Assembly (NCBI RefSeq): GCF_002222655.1
Contig: NZ_CP022423.1
Location: 2,666,001 to 2,730,000, forward strand
DNA: 64,000 nucleotides
Source: Vitreoscilla filiformis
Lineage (GTDB): Bacteria; Pseudomonadota; Gammaproteobacteria; Burkholderiales; Burkholderiaceae_C
Direction: 5' to 3'
This document shows, in pieces, positions 55,399-63,243 of the stretch (position 1 is its first letter; each line of letters starts with the position of its first letter). The notes beneath the pieces were generated by a model. The model worked only from the letters and a program-made list of their open reading frames with translations, did no database searches and was not told where the DNA came from. Made by a program: the position numbers and the translations under genes.

Positions 55399-56336
55399 CT
55401 ACACGTCTGCCAGCGCCCGGATGTGCGCCGCCACGCTGCGTGCCAGTGAACTCAGCGAATAGCCCCCTTCGAGGCAAGAAACAACGCGCCCCTGGCAATG
55501 CTTCTCCGCTACTGCCACCAACTGGCGCGTCATCCACTCGTAATCGGCTTCGACCAACCCGAGCTGGCCCATGTCGTCTTCCCGGTGTGCGTCAAAACCC
55601 GCCGAGATGAAGATCATTTCCGGCTTGAACTCCTCCAACCGAGGAATCCAATTGGCGGTGATCAACTCACGAATCGCCTCGCCTCGGGTGTAGGCCGGAA
55701 TCGGCAGGTTCACCATGTTGGTGCCCAGCGGAACGCCACCGTTGAAGGGGTAAATACCGTCCTGGAAGAAACTCACCATCAGAATGCGTTCGTCGCCCGC
55801 AACGATGTCCTCCGTGCCGTTGCCGTGATGCACACATCGAAATCAATGATGGCCACGCGCTTGAGCCCACGCACATCCAACGCATGGCGCGCCGCAATGC
55901 AGATGTTGTTGAAGAAACAAAACCCCATGGTCTCCGACCGCGTGGCATGGTGGCCCGGCGGGCGAATGGCACAAAACGCGTTCGCCGCTTTGCGATCGAT
56001 CACCGCATCGGTGGCCGCCACAGCCGCACCCGCCGAGCGCAACGCAGCCCGCCAAGTGTGGGGGCACACCAGGGTGTCTGGATCCAGCGCACGGTGCTCA
56101 CCGGTTTCGGTGGCCTGCTTCATGAACTCTTCGAGTTCCAGCAAGTAACCTTCGCTGTGGGCCAACATCAAGTCGGCATGTCGGGCCAGGGGCGCGTCAA
56201 AGCGGGTCAGCGCGATGTCCAGACCGGACACCAATAAGCGATCCTCAATCGCGTCCAAACGTTGCGGGCTCTCGGGGTGGCCGGAGCCCATGTCATGCAA
56301 GCGGCAGTCTGGATGGGTGAAGTAAGCGGTGATCAT
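55399..56336 (-). pseudogene. Histone deacetylase family gene with frameshift
   Basis: The gene would encode a 312-residue Zn-dependent amidohydrolase of the acetoin utilisation/acetylpolyamine class. The N-terminal frame (ATG at 56336) reads MITAYFTHPDC, AIRPPGHHATRSETMGFCFFNNI and VAIIDFDV; the C-terminal frame continues with HHGNGTEDIV, FISAGFDAHREDD and CLEGGYS. They are joined only if two bases are removed: the plus strand has CACACATC at 55831-55838 where CACATC would restore DVHHGNGT. The insertion lies in a short CA repeat at the active-site motif. It is either an inactivating mutation or a sequencing error. Confidence 0.85.
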
Positions 56337-56390
56337 GGGTGCTGAAACGCCGACGCGTCGTCTCCTTTTGAAATCAGCTATCGTGGCTTG

Positions 56391-57320
56391 ATGATGAGCG
56401 CAACACTGCAAACTAAATTGACTCAGCTCAAGGGTCAGATGGGCACGGTCATCGTCGGGAAAGACCGGCAAATCGAGGATGCCATCGCTTGCTTACTGGC
56501 AGGCGGTCATTTGCTGATTGAAGACGTGCCGGGCGTGGGCAAGACCACGCTGGCGCAAGCGCTGGCGCTGTCGCTGGGGCTGCGCTTCTCACGCGCCCAG
56601 TTCACAGCGGACTTGATGCCCTCGGATTTGCTCGGCGTCAGTGTGTTCGACAAAGGCCGCGACGCGTTCGTCTTCCACCCTGGCCCGGTGTTCGCGCAGG
56701 TGCTGCTGGCCGATGAAATCAACCGCGCCGGCCCCAAAACCCAGAGCGCTTTGCTTGAAGCCATGGAGGAGCGTCAAGTCAGCATCGAAGGGCGCACACG
56801 CAAGCTGCCGGCGCCGTTTTTCGTCATTGCCACCCAAAATCCCAGCGAGCAGCTCGGCACTTATGCACTGCCCGAAAGCCAGCTCGACCGCTTCCTGATG
56901 TGCATCTCGCTGGGCTATCCGGATCGTGCCGCCGAACGCGCCCTGCTGGCCGGGCAGGATCGGCGTGCCATGCTCACCACCTTGGGGGCGGTGCTGACAC
57001 CCGAAGAATTGACCGAGCTGATGGCCGAAGTGCCGCGCATCCGCGCCTCCGACGCGCTGCTGGACTATGTGCAAGCATTGATCGAGGCCACGCGCTCAGG
57101 ACGTTGGTTTGTGGAAGGGCTGTCCCCGCGTGCCGGGTTGGCGTTGCTGCGGGTCAGCCGGGCCCGGGCGCTGCTGCAAGGTCGCTCCTACGTCGCGCCG
57201 GATGATGTGCAGGCCGTTTTGCCGCAGGCCATTGCCCATCGTTTGGTGCCGGTGCCCGGCGCACAACGCGGCGCCCGCGAACAGGTGCTGGCCATGCTGG
57301 CCGCCGTGCCGCTGCCCTGA
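56391..57320 (+). CDS. MoxR family AAA+ ATPase
   Basis: A 309-residue AAA+ chaperone. Walker A is EDVPGVGKTTLAQA (about 43-56), Walker B is VLLADEINRAGPKTQSALLEAMEE, sensor 1 is FFVIATQNPSEQLGTY and sensor 2 is near GLSPRAGLALLR. MoxR proteins act with vWA/DUF58 partners in enzyme or complex maturation. The next genes, DUF58 and transglutaminase-like TgpA, follow with gaps of 12 and 7 bases, so this is one operon. Start: ATG at 56391 (a second ATG is next to it). Confidence 0.93.
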   Translation: MMSATLQTKLTQLKGQMGTVIVGKDRQIEDAIACLLAGGHLLIEDVPGVGKTTLAQALALSLGLRFSRAQFTADLMPSDLLGVSVFDKGRDAFVFHPGPVFAQVLLADEINRAGPKTQSALLEAMEERQVSIEGRTRKLPAPFFVIATQNPSEQLGTYALPESQLDRFLMCISLGYPDRAAERALLAGQDRRAMLTTLGAVLTPEELTELMAEVPRIRASDALLDYVQALIEATRSGRWFVEGLSPRAGLALLRVSRARALLQGRSYVAPDDVQAVLPQAIAHRLVPVPGAQRGAREQVLAMLAAVPLP

Positions 57321-57332
57321 TCCCCCTTATCC

Positions 57333-58319
57333 ATGGCTGTATCTGCATGGCATTGGCCCGAAGCGCTGCGCTGGCGCCGGCGCCTTCGGCATTGGTGGCT
57401 CGGGCGCCTGCCCGTGTGCGAATCGTGGACACTCACCCAGCGCAACATCTACATCATGCCGACGCCGGCAGGGTGGGCGTTTGCCGCCACGTTGTTGCTG
57501 TTGTTGATTGGCTCGATCAACTACCAACTGAACTTGGGCTACGCCTTGACGTTTTTGCTGGCGGGCAGCGCCCTGGCCTCCATGCACATGACCCACGCCA
57601 GCCTGCGCGGCCTGCGCCTGCATGTGCGCGCCCCCTCGCCCACGTTCTGTGGCGAAGGCGTTCGCTTGGAAGTGGTGTTGACCAACCCAGGCGCCACACG
57701 CCACGGCCTCAGCCTGGGCCCGGCCACCTGGGATGCGGTGGGGGAACTCGCTTGGGCCGAGGTCCCCGCCCGCGCACAAACGAGCGTGCATTTGAGCTTG
57801 GCGGCCCCGCAGCGGGGCTACCAGCTTCTGCCGTTTTTGCACTTGGAAAGCCGTTTTCCCTTCGGGTTGTTTCGCGCTTGGACGGTGTGGCGCCCCCTGG
57901 GCGGGGCGTGGGTGTATCCCCGTCCCGAGCGTCCCAGCCCGCCGCTGCCGGCCCATCCGCACGACAACCCCAGTGGCGCGCAGCGCCGGCATGTCACCGG
58001 CTCGGAGTTTGAGGGTGTCCGCCCTTGGCGCCGAGGCGACAGCCTGCGCCACATCGTCTGGAAAAAAGTGGCCCGCAGCGGTGAACTCGTGAGCCGCGAC
58101 ACACCCGCCACCGTCCAACCCCAACGCTGGCTGGATTGGCAGGACACCCAACTGCGCGACCCGGAAGCGCGCTTGTCCCGCCTGGCAGCGTGGGTGCTGG
58201 TGTGTGCTGCTGAAGAACGGCCATTTGGCCTGCGCCTGCCTGGCCGGGAGCTGCCATGCAGTGGTGGAGCCCCACAACGCCAAGCGGCCCTGCAAGCCTT
58301 GGCCGAGTGGCAACCTTGA
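57333..58319 (+). CDS. DUF58 domain membrane protein
   Basis: A 328-residue protein. Two N-terminal helices (WAFAATLLLLLIGSINYQLNLG area and ALTFLLAGSALASMHM) precede a beta-rich section and the DUF58 (PF01882) signature GSEFEGVRPWRRGDSLRHIVWKKVARSGELVSRD (in parts). It is the partner of MoxR ATPases. It starts 12 bases after moxR and ends 7 bases before the transglutaminase gene. Confidence 0.9.
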   Translation: MAVSAWHWPEALRWRRRLRHWWLGRLPVCESWTLTQRNIYIMPTPAGWAFAATLLLLLIGSINYQLNLGYALTFLLAGSALASMHMTHASLRGLRLHVRAPSPTFCGEGVRLEVVLTNPGATRHGLSLGPATWDAVGELAWAEVPARAQTSVHLSLAAPQRGYQLLPFLHLESRFPFGLFRAWTVWRPLGGAWVYPRPERPSPPLPAHPHDNPSGAQRRHVTGSEFEGVRPWRRGDSLRHIVWKKVARSGELVSRDTPATVQPQRWLDWQDTQLRDPEARLSRLAAWVLVCAAEERPFGLRLPGRELPCSGGAPQRQAALQALAEWQP

Positions 58320-58326
58320 ATCCCCG

Positions 58327-60366
58327 ATGAGCTGGTTTTCTTCTCCCTCCCGCATGCCCCGAGACATGCGCGACACGCTGTTCTTGCTGGCCGTCATCGC
58401 CTGGACGTTGGTGCCTCACGCCGCTTGGCTGTCACCGAGTTTGAGCGGGTTGTGTGCCGTTGTGCTGGTGTGGCGTGCCCTGCTGGCGTGGACACAACGC
58501 CCCCTGCCTGGCCGCTGGGCGCTGCTTGGGGTGTTGGTGGCGGGAACCGCCATCGTCTGGTGGGAGCAGAAAACCCTGTTCGGACGCGATGCCGGCGTCA
58601 CCCTGCTGGTGTTGCTGATGACCCTGAAAACCCTGGAGCTGCGGGCCCGCCGAGACGCCATGGTGGTGTTTTTTCTGGGGTTTTTTCTCATCCTCACGCA
58701 GTTTTTCTACTCACAAAGCCTCATCGTTACGGTGGGCATGACGCTGGCGGTGTGGGGCTGGCTCACGGCGTTGAGTTTGGCCCACATGCCAGCCGGCTAC
58801 CCCAGCCTGTGGCAAGCTGGCCGCCTTGCGGGATGGGCGGCGCTGATCGGCACACCGGTGATGGTGGCGCTGTTCGTGCTGTTTCCGCGCATCGGCCCGC
58901 TGTGGGCCATGCCCAATGACCAAGGCGTCACCGGGCTGTCTGACGAGATGGGCCTGGGGGACATCACGCAACTGGCGCAAGACCGCAGCATTGCCGCCCG
59001 CCTGCGGTTTCCTGAAGGGGCGCCACCTCGCGAGCCGCTGTACTTGCGCGGCCCCGTGCTGACCCACTACGACGGGCAACGCTGGCTGACCCTGCCACAA
59101 GCCGCCCCCCTGACCACCTGGGTGCCGCCCCCTGGCACCACACCGGTGCGTTATGAGATCACCCTGGAGCCGCTGCGCTTGGCCCTGCTGCCCTTGCCGG
59201 AGCACACCCTGCAACGCCCTGAAGGACTGCCGCTGCAAGGCGATTGGCCCAGCCATCCCGATCGGTGGGGCCAGTGGCGCTTGCCTGCGCCTGCTGCCCA
59301 GCGCTTTCGCCTGCGCGGTGAGGCTTGGCCACGGTTCGTCCAACTGGAACCACTCAGCCCGCTGTGGCACCGCACTTTCACGGCCACCCCTTCCAAGCGC
59401 CATCCCCGCACACGCGCCTGGGCCGACGCGCTGGCCCAGCGCCCCGACCTCCAAGGGGCCAGCGCCAGCCAGCGCGCTCAAGCACTGCTCACGCACATCC
59501 GCACGGGGGGGTACGGTTACACCCTGTCGCCGGGCGCCCTGGGGCCTGATCCCGTGGACACCTTTTGGCTCGACCAACGGCGCGGCTTCTGCGAGCACTA
59601 TGCCGCCAGCGTCACCCTGATTCTGCGCATGATGGGCGTACCTGCCCGCATCGTGACGGGTTACCTGGGCACCGATCCACAGCCGGTCGATGGTTATTAC
59701 ATCGTGCGCCAGAGCAATGCCCACGCCTGGGTTGAATACTGGGAGCAAGGTCACGGCTGGATTCGCCTCGATCCGACTGCCGCTGTGGCCCCCAACCGGG
59801 TCGAAACCGGGCAGGCCTTGTCGCCAGCACCCACCGCCATGGATCGGATGATGGGCACGTGGTACACGGACTGGCTGCTGCAATCACGGTTGTGGTTCGA
59901 GATCTTGGACAACCGCTGGAATCAGTGGATTTTGGGCTACGGCGCTTTGCAGCAGAACGACCTGCTGCAACACCTGGGCTGGGAGGGCGACACCCTGCTC
60001 GGTTTAGCGCAGATTTTGCTGGGTTTGGTGTGCGCGAGCGCGCTGGGCGGGGCACTGTGGGCTTGGTGGGACGGTCGCCGTCGCACCCCGTGGGAACGCT
60101 TGCGCACCCTGATCCTAGACCGCCTCCAGCAGTTGGACGTGGCGGCCCAGCCCCACCACAGCCCCGCCCAGCTCGCCGATTTGCTGGCCGCCCGCCACGG
60201 CAGCACGGCCCAAGAACTGGTGGCCCATTTCCTCGCCCTGGAACAGTTGCGTTACGCTCAGGGCTCAGACTCCACCGCGAGCGCCTCGACCCCCTCCGTC
60301 GCGCTGCGGGCCTGGCAGCGCCAGTTCATGGACGCCGCCCGCCGCCTGCGCGCTCAAACACTTTGA
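58327..60366 (+). CDS. TgpA-like transglutaminase (DUF3488/transglutaminase) membrane protein
   Basis: A 679-residue protein. The N-terminal part has about six helices (DUF3488 region, e.g. VVFFLGFFLILTQFF). A periplasmic transglutaminase-like domain (about 380-560) has catalytic Cys in RRGFCEHYAASVTLILRM, His in NAHAWVEYWE and Asp in GWIRLDPTAAV. One more helix and a cytosolic C-terminal tail follow. Homologues such as Pseudomonas TgpA are essential or cell-wall related. The start at 58327 follows the DUF58 stop by 7 bases; a longer frame upstream is not supported. Confidence 0.92.
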   Translation: MSWFSSPSRMPRDMRDTLFLLAVIAWTLVPHAAWLSPSLSGLCAVVLVWRALLAWTQRPLPGRWALLGVLVAGTAIVWWEQKTLFGRDAGVTLLVLLMTLKTLELRARRDAMVVFFLGFFLILTQFFYSQSLIVTVGMTLAVWGWLTALSLAHMPAGYPSLWQAGRLAGWAALIGTPVMVALFVLFPRIGPLWAMPNDQGVTGLSDEMGLGDITQLAQDRSIAARLRFPEGAPPREPLYLRGPVLTHYDGQRWLTLPQAAPLTTWVPPPGTTPVRYEITLEPLRLALLPLPEHTLQRPEGLPLQGDWPSHPDRWGQWRLPAPAAQRFRLRGEAWPRFVQLEPLSPLWHRTFTATPSKRHPRTRAWADALAQRPDLQGASASQRAQALLTHIRTGGYGYTLSPGALGPDPVDTFWLDQRRGFCEHYAASVTLILRMMGVPARIVTGYLGTDPQPVDGYYIVRQSNAHAWVEYWEQGHGWIRLDPTAAVAPNRVETGQALSPAPTAMDRMMGTWYTDWLLQSRLWFEILDNRWNQWILGYGALQQNDLLQHLGWEGDTLLGLAQILLGLVCASALGGALWAWWDGRRRTPWERLRTLILDRLQQLDVAAQPHHSPAQLADLLAARHGSTAQELVAHFLALEQLRYAQGSDSTASASTPSVALRAWQRQFMDAARRLRAQTL

Positions 60367-60371
60367 CTTTC

Positions 60372-61493
60372 ATGCGTCTGGATTTTTCTTTGCTTCGCTC
60401 TCTGGCCAGCAAGTGCGCCGCCTGCGTGCTGCTGGCTGCCGGGCCCGCCCACACCGCGCCTGTGGTGGCTTCGCCCAGCACACCGGCGGCGGCCTCAACC
60501 GTCATCGTGCCGTACGCGGATCGCCCCGAAGTGCAGCAGTGGGCCCACGATATGGCCAAACGCCAGCACCTGGAACCCACTTGGGTGATGAGCCAATTGG
60601 CCCAGGCGCGATTTCAACCCAAGGTGGCCAAATTCATCATGCCGGCGCCCAGCGGCACCGCCAAAAACTGGACAAACTACCGCGCCCGCTTCATCGACGC
60701 CACGCGCATCCGCCAGGGCGTACAGTGGTGGAACGCCCAGCAGGACTGGCTGACCCAAGCCGAAACGCGCTGGGGGGTGCCGGCCTCGGTCATCGTGGCC
60801 ATCGTCGGTGTGGAAACCATCTACGGACGCCAAACGGGCACCTTCCGCATCTTGGACGCCCTGACAACACTGGGATTTGACTTCCCTTCGGGCCGCAGTG
60901 ACCGACGCATGTTCTTCCGCGACGAACTCGCCGCCTACTTGCAGTGGTGCCATCGCGAAGGCCGCGATCCGACGGGCGTCTTGGGCTCTTATGCCGGGGC
61001 GATTGGGTTGCCGCAGTTCATGCCCAGCAGCATCCTGAAATACGCGGTGGACTTCAACGGCGATGGCCACATCGATTTGATGCAGCAACCCGCCGACGTC
61101 ATTGGCAGCGTGGCGCACTACTTGGCGCAGTTTGGCTGGCAGCCCAACATGCCCACCCACTACACCGTGCGTCCGCCCACCGATGCTCAACAACTGGCAG
61201 AGTTGATGGGCCCGGACATCCAACCCACCTTCACCGTGGCGCAGATGCAGGCCCGTGGGGCGCTGGTGGATCAAGAAGGCCAGCATCATGCCGGCCCACT
61301 GGCCTTCGTCTCCCTGCAAAATGGCAATGACGCGCCGCTGTACTTGGCCGCCACGCAAAATTTCTACACCATCACGCGCTACAACTGGTCGGCCTACTAT
61401 GCGATGGCGGTGATTGAGCTGGCCCGCGAGCTGCGGCAAGCCCGCGCCATGGCCGCAGCCCCCCAACAGCGCCCCCGCACCCCGGATCGATGA
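60372..61493 (+). CDS. mltB: Lytic murein transglycosylase B
   Basis: A 373-residue peptidoglycan lytic transglycosylase. The catalytic Glu is in VGVETIYGRQTGTF, with GVPASVIVAI before it, DALTTLGFDFPS after it, and the substrate-binding SYAGAIGLPQFMPSS and FNGDGHIDL. The N-terminus has a secretion signal but no clear lipobox Cys; MltB is usually a lipoprotein, so this may be a soluble form or the Cys at residues 15-18 may function. The ATG at 60372 lies 5 bases after the TgpA stop; the end overlaps the next frame by 4 bases. Confidence 0.92.
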   Translation: MRLDFSLLRSLASKCAACVLLAAGPAHTAPVVASPSTPAAASTVIVPYADRPEVQQWAHDMAKRQHLEPTWVMSQLAQARFQPKVAKFIMPAPSGTAKNWTNYRARFIDATRIRQGVQWWNAQQDWLTQAETRWGVPASVIVAIVGVETIYGRQTGTFRILDALTTLGFDFPSGRSDRRMFFRDELAAYLQWCHREGRDPTGVLGSYAGAIGLPQFMPSSILKYAVDFNGDGHIDLMQQPADVIGSVAHYLAQFGWQPNMPTHYTVRPPTDAQQLAELMGPDIQPTFTVAQMQARGALVDQEGQHHAGPLAFVSLQNGNDAPLYLAATQNFYTITRYNWSAYYAMAVIELARELRQARAMAAAPQQRPRTPDR

Positions 61494-61747
61494 GCCATCT
61501 GATCATGCAATCCTCCCCTCCTCCGACACGGGTCTTGACCCGGTTACCCGAATTGTCCGACCGCGTGCAGTCCCTGCTCCAGGGCTACGCCGACTTGCAG
61601 GCCACTTGCCTGGCGCTGGAACAGCAAATCGCCGATCTGACCGCAGAGCGCGACAGCCTGCGCTCACGCCTGTCAGCCGCCCGAGCGCGGGTGGATGCGC
61701 TGCTGGATCGTTTGTCAAAGGAGTCTCCCGGGGGGTTTCACGAATGA
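61490..61747 (+). CDS. Small coiled-coil protein, ZapB-like
   Basis: An 85-residue protein that is mainly one coiled coil (LQATCLALEQQIADLTAERDSLRSRLSAARARVDALLDRLS in parts), with a short Pro-rich N-terminus. Its place directly before zapA with ATGA overlaps on both sides, and its size, match the small division-associated coiled-coil proteins (ZapB-like/TIGR02449). A link to FtsZ-ring assembly through ZapA is inferred. ATG at 61490 is used; ATG at 61505 is possible. Confidence 0.72.
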   Translation: MSHLIMQSSPPPTRVLTRLPELSDRVQSLLQGYADLQATCLALEQQIADLTAERDSLRSRLSAARARVDALLDRLSKESPGGFHE

Positions 61748-62160
61748 GTTACATGGAATGTGAACTGCTGGGCCAAAGTTACACCCTGGCCTGCCCCCCC
61801 GGCTGCGAGCCCATGTTGCGTCTGGCGGTGCAAACCGTCGAGGACGAGCTGACCGCCATCCGCGACGCCGGCAAGATCAAAACCCGCGAACGCATGGCGA
61901 TTTTAGCGGCGCTCAATGTAGCCTTCCGGTTGGCTGAGCAGTTGGTGGCCCCACCGCCCTCGCCCGAGGAACTGCTCGAAGGCCAGCAAACCGACCGCGC
62001 CATGATCGACCTGATGATTCAACAGATCGACGCCGCGTTGCCCCCCGCGAACTGGCCAACCGACATCCCCCCCCCACCGCCGCCACCGGAGCCCGATGTG
62101 CGCAGCGGCCCCCCAGCCGATGTTCCCATCTTGACCACTCCGTGGATGCCTCCAACCTGA
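61744..62160 (+). CDS. zapA: Cell division protein ZapA
   Basis: A 138-residue ZapA that bundles FtsZ filaments. The core includes ECELLGQSYTLACPPGCEPMLRLAVQTVEDEL, then KIKTRERMAILAALNVAFRLAEQL, as in the family. It carries a C-terminal extension of about 45 residues rich in Pro (PPPPPPPEPDVRSGPP), longer than in E. coli ZapA (109). The start overlaps the ZapB-like stop (ATGA). A 6S RNA gene follows, as in many proteobacteria. Confidence 0.9.
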   Translation: MSYMECELLGQSYTLACPPGCEPMLRLAVQTVEDELTAIRDAGKIKTRERMAILAALNVAFRLAEQLVAPPPSPEELLEGQQTDRAMIDLMIQQIDAALPPANWPTDIPPPPPPPEPDVRSGPPADVPILTTPWMPPT

Positions 62161-62167
62161 ACCGGGC

Positions 62168-62195
62168 TTGCGCGTGGCGCGGTGCCGCCTACAAT
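62168..62195 (+). promoter_or_regulatory. Candidate sigma-70 promoter of the 6S RNA gene
   Basis: TTGCGC (62168-62173) and TACAAT (62190-62195) with 16 bases between. Transcription starting about 7 bases later would begin at the closing stem of the 6S RNA. Confidence 0.6.
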
Positions 62196-62201
62196 GGTGG
62201 C

Positions 62202-62380
62202 GTCCGCCCACCCGTGTGGGTTTTATATTTCCTTGAACCGATGCTCTCGCGAGCCCGGGCTTGGAACATCGCCTGGCTGGTGCGATCGTCTCGCGTCAGA
62301 TGAACCCGAAGCCTCGCTGACCTCGCCCACCTGAATCCCCTGGGTTCAGGAATGCGGCCCACAGCGTGTGGCGGACACCC
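62202..62380 (+). ncRNA. ssrS: 6S RNA
   Basis: About 180 bases directly after zapA and before the TauE gene, the conserved location of 6S RNA. The ends pair: GTCCGCC (62202-62208) with GGCGGAC (62370-62376), and the adjacent CGTGTGGG with CCCACAGCG. The internal TTCCTTGAACCGATG near the 5' side and CCTGGGTTCAGG near the 3' side resemble 6S consensus pieces. 6S RNA binds RNA polymerase holoenzyme with the housekeeping sigma factor in stationary phase. The exact 3' end is uncertain. Confidence 0.8.
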
Positions 62381-62414
62381 CCCTCTCTCTCCCCTCCTCG
62401 CTGTTCCCTCCCCC

Positions 62415-63230
62415 ATGGATGTTTCGTTGTGGCTGCTGGCCGAGCTGGCCGCATTGGGCCTGTGCGCCGGTTTTCTCGCTGGGCTGCTGGGCATCGGCGG
62501 CGGCATGTTGATGGTGCCGTTTCTCACCATGATCCTAAGTGGCCGAGGCGTCGGTGCGGACATGGCGGTGAAGATGGCCATCGCCACCTCGATGGCCACC
62601 ATTTTGTTCACCTCGCTCTCCAGCGTGCGCGCCCACCACCGGCGCGGCGCAGTGCGTTGGGAAATCGTGCGCGGCATCGCACCTGGCATCGTGCTGGGCG
62701 GCTTGTTGGCCGGGGCCGGCGCGTTTGCAGTGCTGAAAGGGCACACGTTGGCCCTGGTGTTCGGCCTGTTTGTGGCGTTTTCGGCCACGCAAATGCTTCA
62801 GGGCAAAAAACCCGCCGCCAGCCGCCAAATGCCCGGATGGGGTGGCCAAACCGCTGCCGGCACCGGCATTGGGTTCATTTCGGGGCTGGTCGGCGCGGGC
62901 GGTGGCTTCATCAGCGTGCCCTTCATGACGTGGTGCAACGTGCCCATTCACCACGCCGTGGCCACGAGTGCCGCGCTGGGCTTTCCGATCGCGTTGGCCA
63001 ACACCGTGGGCTACATCGTCGGCGGCTGGAACTTGCCGCCGGGGGTGCCCGGCACGCTGGGTTATTTGTACCTGCCGGCGCTGGCGGTGATCGCCAGTTG
63101 CAGCGTGCTCATGGCCCCGCTGGGGGCTCGCACCGCCCACGCCATGAACGTGGCCCAGCTCAAACGAGCCTTTGCGGTGCTGCTGTACGCCTTGGCGGCG
63201 TACATGCTGTGGAAAGCGTGGGCGGGTTGA
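62415..63230 (+). CDS. TauE/SafE family sulfite/organosulfonate exporter-like protein
   Basis: A 271-residue membrane protein with about eight helices. The internal duplication is evident: GLLGIGGGMLMVPF near the N-terminus and GLVGAGGGFISVPF in the middle. This is the PF01925 family, which exports sulfoacetate, sulfite or related anions; the substrate here is unknown. The ATG at 62415 follows the 6S RNA. A tight neighbour of zapA-ssrS in Burkholderiales. Confidence 0.92.
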   Translation: MDVSLWLLAELAALGLCAGFLAGLLGIGGGMLMVPFLTMILSGRGVGADMAVKMAIATSMATILFTSLSSVRAHHRRGAVRWEIVRGIAPGIVLGGLLAGAGAFAVLKGHTLALVFGLFVAFSATQMLQGKKPAASRQMPGWGGQTAAGTGIGFISGLVGAGGGFISVPFMTWCNVPIHHAVATSAALGFPIALANTVGYIVGGWNLPPGVPGTLGYLYLPALAVIASCSVLMAPLGARTAHAMNVAQLKRAFAVLLYALAAYMLWKAWAG

Positions 63231-63243
63231 ACCCGGCGCCCGC

